From Thalassia testudinum (lineage: Eukaryota; Streptophyta; Magnoliopsida; Alismatales; Hydrocharitaceae), in NCBI GenBank assembly GCA_037157565.1, contig JAZHRO010000003.1:65660501-65724500 (forward strand): DNA of 64,000 nucleotides, in the 5' to 3' direction. The stretch's first letter is position 1, and the number at the start of each line of letters is the position of its first letter. Both the position numbers and the translations under genes were made by a program. Of this stretch, positions 1 through 10,470 are shown in pieces. The notes under the pieces were generated by a model, which worked only from the letters and a program-made list of their open reading frames with translations, did not search any database and was not told where the DNA came from.

Positions 1-1386
1 GATTCTACAAGGATTCTGGAGAGATGATCTGCTACTACATTTTGGGCACTAGATTTGTCTTTGATTTCTAAATCAAATTCTTGTAGTAGATGGATCCATA
101 TGATTAACCTGAGTTTTGCATCCTTCTTAGACATCAAGTGCCTTAATGCAGTGTGATTTGTGAAAATTGTGACATGAGATCCTAGTAGGTATGGTCTAAA
201 CTTCTCTAGAGCAAAAACTACTTCTAGCAACTCTTTTTCTGTAGTGGTGTAATTCTTTTGATCCTCATCAAGAGTTTTACTAGCGTAGTAAATCGCAAAA
301 GGTTTCTTGTCAATCTTTTATCCCAAGACCATGCCAATAGCAAAATCAGAAGCGTCGGTAATGATTTTGAACGGATGATCCCAATTAGGAGGTTGTAGGA
401 TGGGTGATTGTGTAATGGCCTCCTTTAGTAGATTGAAAGCCCTTAAGCAGCTTGAATCAAAATCAAAGGTTTGATCTTTTACCAATAGATTACTTAAGGG
501 CCTTGCCACCTTAGAAAAATCCTTAATGAATCGATGGTAAAATCCCACATGTCCAAGGAATGATCTTACTTGTTTAACTATCGAAGGTTGTGGAAGTTTA
601 ATGATAGTGTCTACCTTGGCTTTATAAACATCGATTCCTCTTTCAGACATAACATGGCCAAGGACTATGTCTTCCCTAACCATGATGTGGCTCTTTTCCC
701 AAGATAAGACAAGGTTTACCTCTATGCATTTTTGTAATGTTTCCACCATATTGATCAGATAAGATTCAAAAGAGTCCTTGAACATAGAAAAATCATCCAT
801 AAAGATTTCCATAAAATCACCCGCCATGTTTGAAAAGATTGCAAGCATGCATCTTTGAAAAGTCGCTGGTGCATTGCATAATCCAAAAGGCATCCTATGG
901 AAGGCGAATGTTCTGTTGGGACATGTGAAGGTGGTTTCTCTTGATCATCGGGGTGGATAGCTACTTGATTGTAGCCAGAGTAACCATCCAAGAAACAGAA
1001 GAACTTTTGGCCAGCTAGTCTTTCAAGAATTTGGCCATTGAAGGGAAGTAGACAGTGGTCTTTCTTAGTTGCATTATTCAGCTTCCTGTAATCGATACAA
1101 ACTCTCTAAGGGGAACCTATGTGGGTTGGATTCAATTCCCCATTATCATTAGTAATCTCAGTCAGCCCAACTTTCTTAGGAACCACTTATACAGGACTGA
1201 TCCATGGACTGTTAGAGATTGGGTAGATTATTCCCGCATCTAACCACTTAATCATCTCTTTTTCACAACCTCCCACATGTTGGGATTCAATCGTCTCTGC
1301 ATTTCTCGAGGGGGTTCGGATCCATCCTTAGCATAAATTTTGTGGGTACGGTAAGTAGGACTGATTCTCTTCAGATCATCTAATGT
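1..1386 (-). pseudogene. E1 pol: reverse transcriptase and RNase H, decayed
   Basis: RT would copy the element RNA into DNA and RNase H would remove the RNA strand, both in the cytoplasmic particle. Reading the minus strand from about 1386 gives the RT N-terminal block (NPNM, then IDYRKLN and FCFLDGYSGYN), then MPFGLCNAPATFQRCM and the active-site box FMDDFSM near 790-820. RNase H follows below about 370, with a DASD block, an EKELL block and an ADHLSR end. The third acidic position reads FTNH where relatives E4 and A read FTDH. Breaks: in-frame stops in the N-terminal RT and a one-base frameshift near 905-930 between the DDQEK block and the MPFGLC block. The frame runs off the window before integrase. 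Confidence 0.88.
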
Positions 1387-2208
1387 CTAACCAATTTCTC
1401 TACTGTTTCTTCCCAAAATTTGAATTAATTGATTTTCTTGAGTTTGGGTTAGATAAGAGCCAATGATCACTGAGTAAGTCTGATCAGATCCTAGGAAAAC
1501 ATATTTTAGAAAATCAGGAAGAGGTTTTAGCTCAGGTTTGGGTCCTTGGGATGAAGGGTCCAAAGGTGGATCACAGTTATCCTCAAGAGGTCTTGGAATC
1601 AAGTCAGTGATTGGGTGACTGATCTCTTGATAGGTTTGGGGATCAAGGCCAGTAGGATCAGATTGGGACACTCCTAACTTCATATAATATTCAATAGTAT
1701 GATCCACATCCTCAGAATCTTCTATCATTCCATAATCTTTAGATTGTTTGATGGCCTTAAAAATATTAGTCTTTGTCTTCTTGTCTCTGAATTTGATTTC
1801 GATACTACTAGATTCACAGTCAATATTAGCTTTGACAGTAGCTAAAAATGGTCTTCCCAAGATTATTGTGGTGTTCTTCAAATTCTCCAGTACCTCCATG
1901 TCAAGGACCAATAAATCCACTGGAAAATAAAAATCATGAACCTTGACAATTATATCCTCAATAATTCCCTGTGGTGTGGTCACAGATCGATCAGCCAATT
2001 GTAGTGTGACCTCAGTAGGTTTTAACTCTCCAAAGTTAAAATTTTCAAATAACATTATGGGGATCAAATTAATGGAGGCACCTAAATCTAACAAAGCCCT
2101 ATTAAAAGTAGTATCTCCAATAAGACAAGAGATCAAAGGGGCTCCAGGATCTTTTTGTTTTTGGGGTAGGTTTCTAAGGATAATTGCACTAGCTTGTTCA
2201 GATAACAC
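1387..2208 (-). pseudogene. E1 pol: aspartic protease and protease-RT linker
   Basis: This is an open stretch of 273 codons within the polyprotein. It matches the retropepsin region of Athila-type Pol: a SEQASAIIL entry block, the catalytic loop LLDLGASINLIP (the D-L-G-A form used in place of DTGA), the LADRSV flap region and the ILGRPFLAT block. The role would be to cleave the Gag-Pol polyprotein inside the particle. The second half, after about residue 170, is an acidic and proline-rich linker leading to RT (TYSVIIGSYLTQ). It is open by chance between flanking stops and is not an independent gene. Confidence 0.85.
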
Positions 2209-3310
2209 TCCCTTTTAGATGATTTGGCCTGGCATTTAGGTGTACACATTTCCTTCAAAAATATCTCACAAGTTGGAATATTCTCAATTACTTCAAGGAG
2301 TTGTATGTTCACCTGACTTGTTTAAAAATATCAAGCCACTCCTCAGATGGATTGGTTTCTTTTTCCTAGGTTCGCTCAAGGCTTCAAGAAAGGGTGACTG
2401 AGAGAAATCATGAGTGTTTAGGTCCTAATCCTTGTCTTCTTGATTAGTTTTAGCTTGGTCTCCCAAGTCAGATTCAAGCTCCTCAAGATCTTGTCTAGAT
2501 TTAGATTTAGAGGATAAGGATCTTGGATTTGTCTCCCACTTCTCAAGGTTATGGCACTAGCAAAGTCATTATAGTTAGAAGGTTGAGGTGGGTTCTGCAA
2601 AATAGGCTAAGCCTTGTTAAGGTTAGGGTTAACAAAGCCAGGTGGGTACTGAGGGGCAGGTTGAACTATATGTGTTTGTTGCTCCCGTATGTTGTTTTGG
2701 TTAACCCTATTGAAGTTCCTTAGGTTAGGGATGGGTTGGGATGGCAGCATCCCATGTTGTCTAGCATCTACCAATTGGTCTAGTCATCCCATCAATTCTA
2801 TCCTTAATTGATTCATTTCTTTTTTATGTCTTAGATTCATTTCTCACATTTCCTTGAGGACCAGACTCAGATTAGAAGGCTGGGTTTCCTGAGTAGGTTG
2901 TGGTTGGTGCTAGAGCATCGCGATCATTTGTTTTGATGATAACAAAACACGTGTCATTTAACATTTGCACTTGGAGTCCTAGATTTCAGGCAAATTGCAA
3001 ATGGAGACGTGACCAGATGGAGTTCGAGCTTGCATCCAGGATGGATTGGAGAAGCTTGATGGAAAACAGAGGAGATTCGCGAGGAGCGATGGATTGAAGA
3101 AGGAAGGAGATGAAGAATAGGATAGATTTCCTTCTCTTGTACACCTTGTTTTTTTCGTTGCTTTTGTTGCTCTTTATTTTTGTTAATTAGATTCTTGTTA
3201 AAGAGCTTCAAAGTACCCTAACAGTAGTCCTAGGAGCACCAACACAACCCTAGGATACTTAAGTTTTCTGTAGAGAACTTAGAAAACCAATGTAGGGTTC
3301 AAACAACATT

Positions 3311-3850
3311 TCCAGACATCTAATTCCAAAATCAAACGTCTGATAATGTGTTTTAAGACATCTGACTGTTGATTCAGATGTCTGATAACAATTAACCTGG
3401 ACATAAAAGTTCTGTCTGATGAAAATCAAACGTCCAGACCTTAGACCAGACGTCTAATGACTTTGCCAGACATCCATGTAGTGGACCGTTGACTGGCTCA
3501 GCAAACACTCAAGGATATGACCGTTAGAGCCTTATCAGACGTCCTCAGGCCTTTCCAGACGTCTGATAAATGACCATTTTGCCTCGGCTGACCCAAAATC
3601 TCTTCTCAGAGATTTCCTAGCTGTTGCACTCTCTTGGAAATCCATTCCCACGAAAAAGTAGGTTTCCAGACGTCTAGACATAGTGCCAGATGTCCTGTAT
3701 GTCGTCTAATGGACTTGCACTAGAACCCTGTTTAAATCTGATCCAAGTCAGGAAGCGACTCGCCCAAAATCAGACGTCTGACCTTATTTTCAGACGTCTT
3801 AAAGTGATCTTCCAGACGTCTTATGCCAGGATCAGACGTCTGATAACCCT
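3311..3850 (+). repeat. Array of CAGACGTCTG-like palindromes in the solo LTR
   Basis: About 17 copies of a 10-bp palindrome of consensus CAGACGTCTG, perfect or with one to three changes, recur at irregular spacing, often preceded by AT or TC and followed by AT. They lie upstream of the TATA box at 3954, in the presumed U3 promoter region. The core GACGTC is the type of site plant bZIP factors bind (C-box), which is an inference here. Confidence 0.8.
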
Positions 3851-3953
3851 GTCAGTGCAATCAATGTTCCTGATTTTGGCCTGATTCTCTTGGGCTTTGC
3901 TCCCAACTGCTATGGAAGCTTTCCTAAGCCTTCCAAAGCTTTCCTAAGGCCTC

Positions 3954-3962
3954 TATAAATAG
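3954..3962 (+). promoter_or_regulatory. TATA box of the solo LTR
   Basis: TATAAATAG lies in a CT-rich context about 100 bp downstream of the palindrome array and 1.05 kb from the LTR start. This is the expected position for the U3/R boundary of a long LTR. Confidence 0.6.
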
Positions 3963-6730
3963 AGAGGAACCTCTTGCACACCATGACACACCCAAGCAAC
4001 ATACTTTCCACTCTTTTGTGTCCAAAAAGAATCTCTTGCTCTCCAAGCTCAAGTTCTACATCTTGAGAGCATCAAGCCTTTGTGCACCTGCTCTCCCGCC
4101 GTAGTTCACGAGAGCGACGTTGCGCCATCGCGTGGCTCACGCACCCGCATCATTGATTCAATGCACTCCTTGCAAAGGGGAGTTTCCTAATTCCTATAGA
4201 AGCTAGGTTTAAATCTTTGTTGGCTCTATAGGACTATATTTGTTATTTTACTTTGTTATTTGGTTGGGTATTCGCTTTGTGAATTCTCGTCTCCTTCGCG
4301 GGACAAAATCCTTCTCGTGAAGAGAAGGGGTTGAGGAACGCTACCCTCGCACTTGTAGCATGGTTGTAATTGAGGTTGAATCACCCTCGTTTAAAGTGAT
4401 TCATTTAGTGGATTTGATCAACTTGGTTGATCGGAAAATCCTAACTCGAGAGGGTTAGGTGGTGGTTTTCACCCGGTCTGGGTTTCCACCTAAAAATTAT
4501 TGTGTACATTGTGCGATTGATTTTTTGTGAGATTGCTTTACATTATATTCCTCATTTTTTACGTCACGCTGATCTCACCCCCTCCGAGTAGGGAACTACA
4601 GTTGGTATGTGCGCAGTTGTGTGTACCTACTAGGTTGCCCATAAGTGTTAGGCTTAGTCAAGTTAAGTCCCTAGATGGGTTTCTGACTTGACCAAGCAAA
4701 GTTAGGATGATTACGTCATCCAAGGTTGTAAGCGTTTGAATATGGGTCATTTTTAGTGTATCCTTGGAGTGCATTAACATCCTTAGGATAATTAAGCATC
4801 GGAATGGCTAATTCAGAATTTGAGGGCATCAAGGTCCCCCCTTGGTACCCAGGAAGAGATGGGTCCAAGTAAAGTTGGCTCATGGGTGGAGCCATGGTCA
4901 GGTCATTAATATTGTGCACTATTTCCTGATCTAGAGGGTTGGGGAATTGGGTGCAGGTTATCATAGAAACTCTTTGGGTAGGCATAGGATTTATTCTGGA
5001 ATATGTACCTAAGGAACTTAGCCCTTTAAAAGGTTGTCTAATTTCTTATCCAAACTCTCTACATTTTTCCCAACGAGTTCCACCTTATCCAATCATTGTG
5101 CAATTAGTTCTAAATCAATCGAGTTTGAATTATCTTTAACTTCATAGACTCTGCTCCATGGTTGATTTGATCTATTGAAGGTGGACATTGAGGCATTGTT
5201 GAGGGAATTTTCACTCATATTCTCGAATAATTGAAAGGCTCCCTCAGCATCTCTGCTTAGGAAGTTACCCCTACATGCTGCATCAACAAAATTCTTCAAA
5301 TTGTCACTTAACCCATAATAGAAAATATGGGCCAAGTGCCACTTTGTAATCCCATGATGAGGGCATTTCCTAGCTAAGTCATTAAATCTCTCCCAAGCCT
5401 CATGCAGTTGCTCCCCAGGGTTTTGCTTAAAGGTTGTAATGGCACATCTAAGAGCATTTGTTTTTCCTATGGGAAAGAATTTCTTCAGAAAAGTGCTTCT
5501 TACATCTTCCCAAATTAGGATTGGTCTACCAATTGTCCTCAACCATTGAGCAGCTTTATCTTTTAAAGAAAAAGGGAACATTTTCATCATTTAGGTATCC
5601 TCATTCATGCTCCTTGGGCCAAAGGTCCTTCCTATGTGTAGAAGTTCTTCAATGTGGTGGAAGGGGTCATCAGAATTGTTTCCATGGAAGTGGGGAATCA
5701 GATTGATGACTTCTGGTTTGAGTTCAAAATCATCCCCATCCTAAGGTATCCTGACAAAAGGTTTAGATTGGGCATTAGGAGGATTATAAAAGTCTTAGAG
5801 AGGTCGGTCTACTCTTCCATTTTGGAGTCGGGTAATGGCCTACACTATGACCTCCATCTGTCTGTCATGATGCCAGCCCTGCTCAGTAATTTGCCATGTA
5901 AGAGAGCCATTGGATCCAGATTTTGTTCCTCCTCTTCGATCTCATCTTCCTTGTGGTGACTAGCCATTGAAGAGTGTTTAGAGTCAGATCTTGGACAATC
6001 AGGTCTTCTCCTAGGATTTCTTTCTAAAGGTGGTAGCCAATCAGGATGTAGAGATCTTCTACCTTGCTTGCACCAGAAGAATGTTTGTAGATGAGAGGGA
6101 GAAGATAGATTCGAGAATACCTGATTTGCATACATCTAATTATCCTAAAATGTCTATTTATGCATGTTCTTAGTGTCATAGAAGCATCGTACATTATAAA
6201 TATTGCATAACATGTATCATCATGAATTTAGGTTAATTTGTACAAATTATATAGTAATTCAACTCTTTTTGTGGTTAGGGGAGAGGGCAAGATCATTTTG
6301 GGGCCTCGGATTTGAGATCCAACTATACGAATCTGATCAGGGCGATAATTGGAGTCCAACACCTCTGTGATTGCTCCGATCGGACCTCCATAGCATCAAA
6401 TATAGTTCGAGAAAGATCAGAGGTCAAGGGCCAAGATGGTCTAAATCTATACCTCAGATGACAAATCTAATCACACGGATGGGTTCGAATCTACAATCGC
6501 AGCCCAACAGTGTGAAAATCAGTTCAATCTGACATCCATGGCACGACCTGCGAGTAAAAGAAGATGGACGGCTAGGATGATGCGACATGGCACCATCCTA
6601 ACCATTCAAGCCTACTAAGACCCTCTTCTCGACCTCTGAAGGTGCTATCAAGATTCAATCTTAGCCATTGGATCGAGATCCAACGGCTGAGAGTGCCATG
6701 GCCGTGGAACGTAAACGCGGCAAAGTCAGC

Positions 6731-6795
6731 AGCTTGGCGCAATGGTCGCACCTCCATTCGTGAAGAGGGAGGTGCAGGTTCAATCCCCTCCTCAC
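6731..6795 (+). other. tRNA/SINE-head-like segment inside the E2 5' LTR
   Basis: An A-box-like TGGCGCAATGG (6735-6745) is followed 31 bp later by a B-box-like GGTTCAATCCC (6777-6787). Between them CACCTCC can pair with GGAGGTG. The order resembles the 5' heads of plant tRNA-derived SINEs. It is not a working tRNA: the stems and loops have the wrong lengths. The matching segment in the 3' LTR is at 42482-42555. Confidence 0.55.
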
Positions 6796-7232
6796 CTCAA
6801 ATTGAGTGAGCGTGCGAGTGCAGAAAAATTCTGTCGCCCGATCAGCGATCAGCAACAGCGGCGGGCATGACGAGGTGCATCCTCATGTGCTGGATGGAAG
6901 CGTAGGATGGATGCAGGCGATGACGCGCCATCGCACGTCCAATCTGACGTGGCCATGCTGAACACTCGTAGGTAAAGCTGCACAGCATGATCTCGACCAT
7001 TCGATCGTGCGATTGGACGACTAAGGGCTATTAGGCGTGATGAAGGCTGAATGTATGAAGGTGGGGCAGCGTCGATGTGGCCGAATGAGAGCACTCCGAT
7101 CAGTGCCCTATGGCAGAGATGAAGCATACGTCTTCACCAACACTTATCTACAACAGCGTGCGCATGTGTCACTAAAGGCAACAAAGTTAATTTTTCAAAG
7201 ATAAAATGCCCTTTTTACCCTTGTACCTCAAC

Positions 7233-7240
7233 TATATAAA
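7233..7240 (+). promoter_or_regulatory. TATA box of the E2 5' LTR
   Basis: TATATAAA, followed by GCCCCTACGCC, is conserved at the matching place in the 3' LTR (42984-42991). It lies about 1.1 kb into the LTR and is the likely promoter that sets the U3/R boundary. Confidence 0.65.
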
Positions 7241-7942
7241 GCCCCTACGCCTTCCACTTTTTCTTCATCACTTCCATCATCTCTCTCCCTCTCTAAGAGC
7301 TAAGAACTAACGCTCTAAAGCTCGCTCTAGTGATCCCAAGCTACGGGAAGCTCCACTAGAGTTAAAAATAAATTTTTCCACCTCTCACCCCTTTTGCAGA
7401 GCTCTCACCAGCCATCTTCTCATCCCCATTCTGGAAGTGGATCCCATGATGTCGACGCCACTGCCTTACCCTCGGTTCTTCCCAATTCGCCCTCCATCCT
7501 CCGTCTTCGCTCTTCTTCTTCTTCTTCCAGGCATCGTCCGTCCGACTCGTCCTTCAAGTAGCTATCGAGAAGGATAACTTCTCACCCCCTTCTCTTTATC
7601 ATTTTCTAGATTAGATTTCCCACTTTCTAGTTGTAAATGTAATGACATTATTTTTATAAAAGTTGTTTCTCTCTTTCTCTCTCTCTTTTTTTTTCTCTAG
7701 CTTTATTATCTATATTGCAAGTAGGATAGCATCATTGTGAATGTCTCTTTTATAAACAAAATTACAAAGAAAAATATATAACTACAAATTTAAAATCGAC
7801 GTAGCCTCCCTATGTTCGACCTGGGACTCATTCTGAGTTTCGGTAAAAATTATCTAATTAACGGATTTTCTCACGAATTGCACCACGACGACAGGGTTTT
7901 CTAAATTCAAATCTTTTCGCTACGAAATTCCGAACATCATTT

Positions 7943-7965
7943 TGGCACTGTTGCTGTGGAGGCAA
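7943..7965 (+). other. E2 primer binding site
   Basis: TGGCACTGTTGCTGTGGAGG lies three bases after the LTR end. It is a decayed match to the aspartate-tRNA complement typical of Athila elements, and would prime minus-strand DNA synthesis. Confidence 0.8.
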
Positions 7966-9186
7966 TGGATCTTGATTATTTTTTCACATTCCTCACACTT
8001 ATTTGCTCTGTAACTCTCTTGTATTCCTTCTCTATTATCTTGTAGGTACTTGAACGAGGAATCTTCAAGCGGTACAAAGGAGTAAAGTACAGTTGAAGAC
8101 AACTGTAAGTGTTCCCCCATTCTTTCCCCCTCCATAGATTTCGTTCCATCACCCTAATTCAAATCCTAATTAACCTAGTTGTTCTCAGAAATCCTAGGCT
8201 TAGTTTGGTTGTTTTTATTACTACCACCACTCACCTCACAGAGGTACACAACCTCTTCTGATTCATACTCAACTGGTAATCCGATCTTTAGAACCTGTAC
8301 ATACAAATAAACACATAATTGAGTAGAAACCAGACTAGGTAACCACTTGTATACCTAACTTAGTGGTGCATTAAGTCCAATTGGTTGAGTTGTTTGAGCT
8401 GCATCACTTCATATAAAAACAACTCATCAAGTAGTTTGTTCATTAGGGTTAAAATTTAAGGTCAGTATGAGGCACTCCACTTTATTTTGATTTCAAAGAA
8501 AAAAAAACATCTTCACTCATGTTTGCAAATCCTGGTGTGCCTTCTGAACTTGATTGAATTCACCTTAATTCAAACCCTAAAAGCTACTTAAGCAAAATTT
8601 GAACTCTAAAATCCACTCATCCAAGTAGTCTTGCTTGAAAACCCTGGTTGTGCACTCACTCACACTTATTCAATCAATCATTAAGGGCACAACCCATTTA
8701 AGAGCCCATCAAATTCCAAAAGCACTACTATCCCAAGCCTAATCTAAAATCAAGTAGAGTTAGCCCTAGGACTCATTAGTCCATTTCAAGGTATTTCTCA
8801 TACTGTGGTACGAATTTGTGACATCTGCTTTCTCCAGAAGGTGCTAAGTTGGGTGGCCTGATTGTCAAATGACTTAAGAAGGTAGGGGTTTGGTATAATT
8901 AGTGGCCTTTGGAACATGCTCCCCCTGCTTTGCTAGCCCAACTTAACTAGCTTCTAGATTAAGAACAACATAAAATTCGTGTTGTGGTTTGAGTCTATCT
9001 TGGAGCATAGGTCCTTGGCTACCCAACTTAAGGATAGGCTTGTATTGTTGTGCTACAGGGTTCTTGTCCCCAGTCCTTCTGACCCCTTCCTAGTTTATGC
9101 TTCGAAGGAGGCCATTGAATCTTCGCATGGAAGGACCATTAGACCATTCAAGGAGGTGTAGGTTGAATTTTAATCCAATTGATCCC
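7966..9186 (+). other. E2 5' leader, no gene seen
   Basis: This is AT-rich sequence between the primer site and the gag start. I see no long frame, only short chance frames. Long non-coding leaders before gag also occur in E1, E3 and E4 here. Confidence 0.6.
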
Positions 9187-9531
9187 ATGGCTGATCAGCC
9201 ACCTCATTTGCCTTAGAATCCGCAAGAGATGTTGTAAAGGCAACTGGAACAAATACAACAAATGTAAGAATGGTTCCAGCGAATGCATTATCTGGGTGCT
9301 CAGCCCTTGAAGGATTTTTATGATCCTTCAAATTACTGGGAATGTCCTGGTGTCCAAATTTCAGTCGCTGATGTAGAAATCAAACCCCAGGTGTTAAGCC
9401 TGATCAAACATTTTCATGGGCTTGGCTCTGAAGACTCGTTTCAGCATTTGGAAGACTTGACCACTTTGGTCCAAACAACCAAAGAATGAAATGTGGACGA
9501 GGAGCAGATGATCATGAGGCTTTTCCCCCAC
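9187..9531 (+). pseudogene. E2 gag, N-terminal part
   Basis: The start is taken at the ATG at 9187 (MADQPPHLP), which has the correct frame for the downstream Gag blocks. Three stops follow within the first 30 codons. From 9283 the frame is open and shows the Athila-type N-terminal domain: YWECPGVQISV, IKPQVLSLIKHFHGLGSEDSF and HLEDLTTLV. Another stop follows at the end of that block, then EEQMIMRLFPH. At 9531 the frame is cut by LTR-alpha and resumes in phase at 16681 with YLRDKAAHW. Confidence 0.85.
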
Positions 9532-10462
9532 TGATGGGAACACCATCATGAGCCATAACTAGCTCATTTTGACCCAATTAAATCAGTAAATGCTCCTACA
9601 TAACCACTAGAGCATCACAAGTCATTGCAAAATCATTCTAAGGGAAAAATAAGAAACTAGGGTTAAAATTGTAATTTTACCACTTATCATGAATGCAGTA
9701 CAACCATGGGTTTTCTCAGGGGTTGAATGAAGGTTAATTGGTCCTAAAAAGATAACAAGTGGGTTAGAACAATCAGAAAAGGGTTTGCATGTGTCTTGAG
9801 AATTAAATGACTTTTTGAAATCTTAAAAATAGACTCAATTAATTGAGGTTTTGATCAGGATAAAATCCACCTAAATCCTATAAAATTCATATAAAAATAT
9901 TCTCTAGGGTTTAGAACCTTCAATTTGACCATCAGAACCCGTTTTGACCAAAGCAGAATCACAGACAGACATTTGCCCTAATTTGAGTTTTTTCAAAAAT
10001 TACCTAGTCAAACATAGTCAAAACCAAAATCTAACTTCACCATTAGATTTATTAGGTCCAAATTAGGTCTATACCAAAATTTAGGCCCAAGATGAGTTTG
10101 TCTTGACCTAGTTTGCAAATTAGTCCTGTCTAATTACATTTCTACCCTTAACTTTCAAAAATCTTTCAAATAGGTCCCCAACTTTGTTGTTGTTCTCACA
10201 AAATGGTCCCTGCCGCACAGAACTCCTAATCCTGCGACTTTGATGACAATCAATCGAGGATTTCTCCTTGATTGATTGATGAAACCTCCTCAAAATTGAA
10301 CCGGAGATTCCTCTTGAAATCCTGTTTCAATCAGACAGATTCTTGTGCTTCAAACCTTTCCCAATTTCTCATGCGAACGCATGAGAAATTTGGGTTTCCA
10401 ACTTTGGCGACCTTCCAAGCTTGAAAGCTTGGCTTCCAAGCTCTAATCGACCCCCTGATACC

Positions 10463-10470
10463 TATATAAA
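10463..10470 (+). promoter_or_regulatory. TATA box of LTR-alpha copy 1
   Basis: TATATAAA before GACTCCCGAGG; the second copy has TATAAAAG at 62503-62510 in the same context. Both lie 30-90 bp downstream of hairpin-forming repeats. Confidence 0.6.

Larger units (their letters stand above)
2908..4600 (+). mobile_element. Solo LTR in E1 gag (TSD GTTGG)
   Basis: The unit starts TGCTAGAGCATC and ends GGGAACTACA, giving TG...CA termini. It is flanked by identical 5-bp repeats GTTGG at 2903-2907 and 4601-4605. E1 gag coding sequence continues on both sides, so the borders are firm. Inside are a TATA box and a long array of CAGACGTCTG-like palindromes. It has no primer site, polypurine tract or coding sequence, so it is a solo LTR left by recombination between the two LTRs of a former element. 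The family is not certain. The GTTTTGATGATAACAAAAC block near the start resembles LTRs of large plant Copia elements. Confidence 0.85.
2209..5967 (-). pseudogene. E1 gag, decayed and split by a solo LTR
   Basis: Gag would form the particle shell. The likely start is the ATG at 5967 (MASHHKEDEIEEEEQ). The capsid core lies at 5590-5093, with MFPFSLKDKAAQWL, FFPIGKTNALR, AWERFNDLARKCPHHG and GNFLSRDAEGAFQLFENMS in the usual order. A C-terminal YNLG.RNHPNF block lies near 4700, and the ITLRSGRQI box that ends Athila-type Gag lies near 2530. Breaks include a frameshift near 5850-5900, a stop just before the MMKMFPFS block, and stops on both sides of the TLRSG box. The insertion at 2908-4600 separates the RNHPNF block from the TLRSG box. 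No CCHC zinc knuckle is seen. Confidence 0.85.
1..6121 (-). mobile_element. E1: Athila-like Ty3/gypsy retrotransposon, left part
   Basis: On the minus strand the order is gag (from about 5967), protease, RT, RNase H; integrase and the 3' LTR lie beyond the left window edge. The element is interrupted by a solo LTR at 2908-4600 and cut at 6121 by E2, which carries the 5-bp duplication ATACC on both sides (6117-6121 and 43684-43688). Its 5' leader, primer site and 5' LTR resume at 43684. The Gag and Pol motifs are those of the Athila lineage. All frames contain stops or frameshifts, so this is a dead copy and, by nesting order, older than E2. Confidence 0.9.
6122..7939 (+). repeat. E2 5' LTR
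   Basis: It begins TGATTTGCATAC and ends CCGAACATCA, and it aligns along its length with the 3' LTR at 41873-43683. It holds a tRNA-like segment (6731-6795), a TATA box (7233) and a pyrimidine-rich stretch after the TATA box. The palindromic CCATTGGATC...GATCCAACGG lies near 6660-6690. Short frames inside it are not supported as genes. Confidence 0.92.

Noticed and set aside
6725..6800. A real tRNA gene
   Set aside because: A- and B-box-like motifs are present, but stem and loop lengths do not fold into a normal tRNA. It lies within an LTR and is repeated in the other LTR.
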